A stretch of DNA of 32,160 nt from Desulfosporosinus sp. Sb-LF (GTDB lineage Bacteria; Bacillota; Desulfitobacteriia; Desulfitobacteriales; Desulfitobacteriaceae), in the NCBI RefSeq assembly GCF_004766055.1, contig NZ_SPQR01000022.1:1-32160 (forward strand). Reading direction: 5' to 3'. The notes beneath the pieces are model-generated. The model was not told the DNA's origin. It ran no database searches and was given only the letters and a program-made list of their open reading frames with translations. Within the stretch, counting starts at the first letter, position 1. Each line of letters begins with the position of its first letter. This document shows, piece after piece, positions 32,002-32,160 of the stretch. A program made the position numbers and the translations under genes.

Positions 32002-32015
32002 TGGTCTTTGAAAAC
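32002..32015 (+). promoter_or_regulatory. boxA-type antitermination site in the rRNA leader
   Basis: TGGTCTTTGAAAAC closely matches the Firmicute rRNA leader boxA, which loads the NusB-NusE complex. A 7-bp hairpin GAAACTC-GCAA-GAGTTTC (32041-32058) with a GNRA loop follows and is probably part of pre-16S processing structure. Confidence 0.75.
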
Positions 32016-32111
32016 TAAACAACAAGGACAGCCAATGAGAGAAACTCGCAAGAGTTTCAAAGAAACAATGAGCAAGTCATCATCTTCTTCAATAAGAAGT
32101 TGAAATAACTT

Positions 32112-32160
32112 TTTTGGAGAGTTTGATCCTGGCTCAGGACGAACGCTGGCGGCGTGCCTA
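32112..32160 (+). rRNA. rrs: 16S ribosomal RNA, 5' end only
   Basis: Contains the universal 16S 5' sequence AGAGTTTGATCCTGGCTCAG followed by GACGAACGCTGGCGGCGTGC. The mature 5' end is estimated from the usual TTTTGGAGAG start. The rest lies outside the window. Confidence 0.97.

Noticed and set aside
31930-32010. Cobalamin-riboswitch-like string (GGGGAAG ... GGTGCGAATCC ... ACGG) in the rRNA leader
   Set aside because: The order recalls the B12 core, but the spacing is wrong, the final CCCGC-CACTGT element is missing, and the position inside an rRNA leader makes a riboswitch implausible. Probably coincidence.

Overview
The window looks like a chromosome segment of a spore-forming, low-to-mid GC Firmicute. 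A Desulfosporosinus/Desulfitobacterium-type Peptococcaceae is my best guess. This rests on gene content (ytxC next to thrS, three T-box leaders, an L20 leader on infC-rpmI-rplT, mutS2, a lipoprotein ABC system) and not on any database match. The segment lies between two rRNA operons in the same orientation: it opens in the 3' end of a 5S rRNA gene and closes in the first ~50 bases of a 16S rRNA gene.

Layout. 1-760: 5S tail and terminator, then two badly decayed 5S-like copies. 766-2756: an overlooked 43-residue C2H2 zinc-finger mini-protein (minus strand), a small membrane protein and a processive-type GT2 glycosyltransferase. 2945-3596: seven tRNA genes (Val-TAC, Asp, Phe, Gly, Cys, Leu-TAA, Val-GAC) behind one strong promoter that lies inside a long inverted repeat. 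3916-6226: a polyamine pair (speA-like decarboxylase, speE). 6616-8150: a hypothetical gene, a micro-ORF and ytxC. 8183-17034: a translation block of thrS (threonine T-box), infC-rpmI-rplT (L20 leader, ATT start), a TrmH-family rRNA/tRNA methyltransferase (ysgA-like), pheS-pheT (phenylalanine T-box) and zapA. 17223-20146 (minus): a three-gene ABC importer of the TrpXYZ type with a short leader that can form exclusive terminator and antiterminator hairpins. 20257-22041: a phosphoglyceromutase-like metalloenzyme and a PhoH-like ATPase. 22149-27097: a U32-family protein with two cysteine quartets, and mutS2. 27296-29941 (minus): a class A penicillin-binding protein. 30063-31702: tyrS with a tyrosine T-box. 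31703-32160: rRNA promoter, leader and 16S start.

How the genes work together. Most of the window serves translation: three aminoacyl-tRNA synthetase units each sense their own uncharged tRNA, ribosomal protein L20 feeds back on its own operon, and tRNAs and rRNAs lie around them. In both T-box operons that follow another gene closely (thrS and pheS), the -35 box overlaps the stop codon of the gene before. The ABC importer, phosphomutase-like and PhoH-like genes sit between zapA and the U32-mutS2 pair and look like an insertion in an otherwise housekeeping neighbourhood.

The strongest candidates for something undescribed are the attenuator-like leader of the ABC operon, the inverted repeat around the tRNA promoter, a pair of covarying tandem hairpins between rplT and the methyltransferase, and the C2H2 mini-protein.
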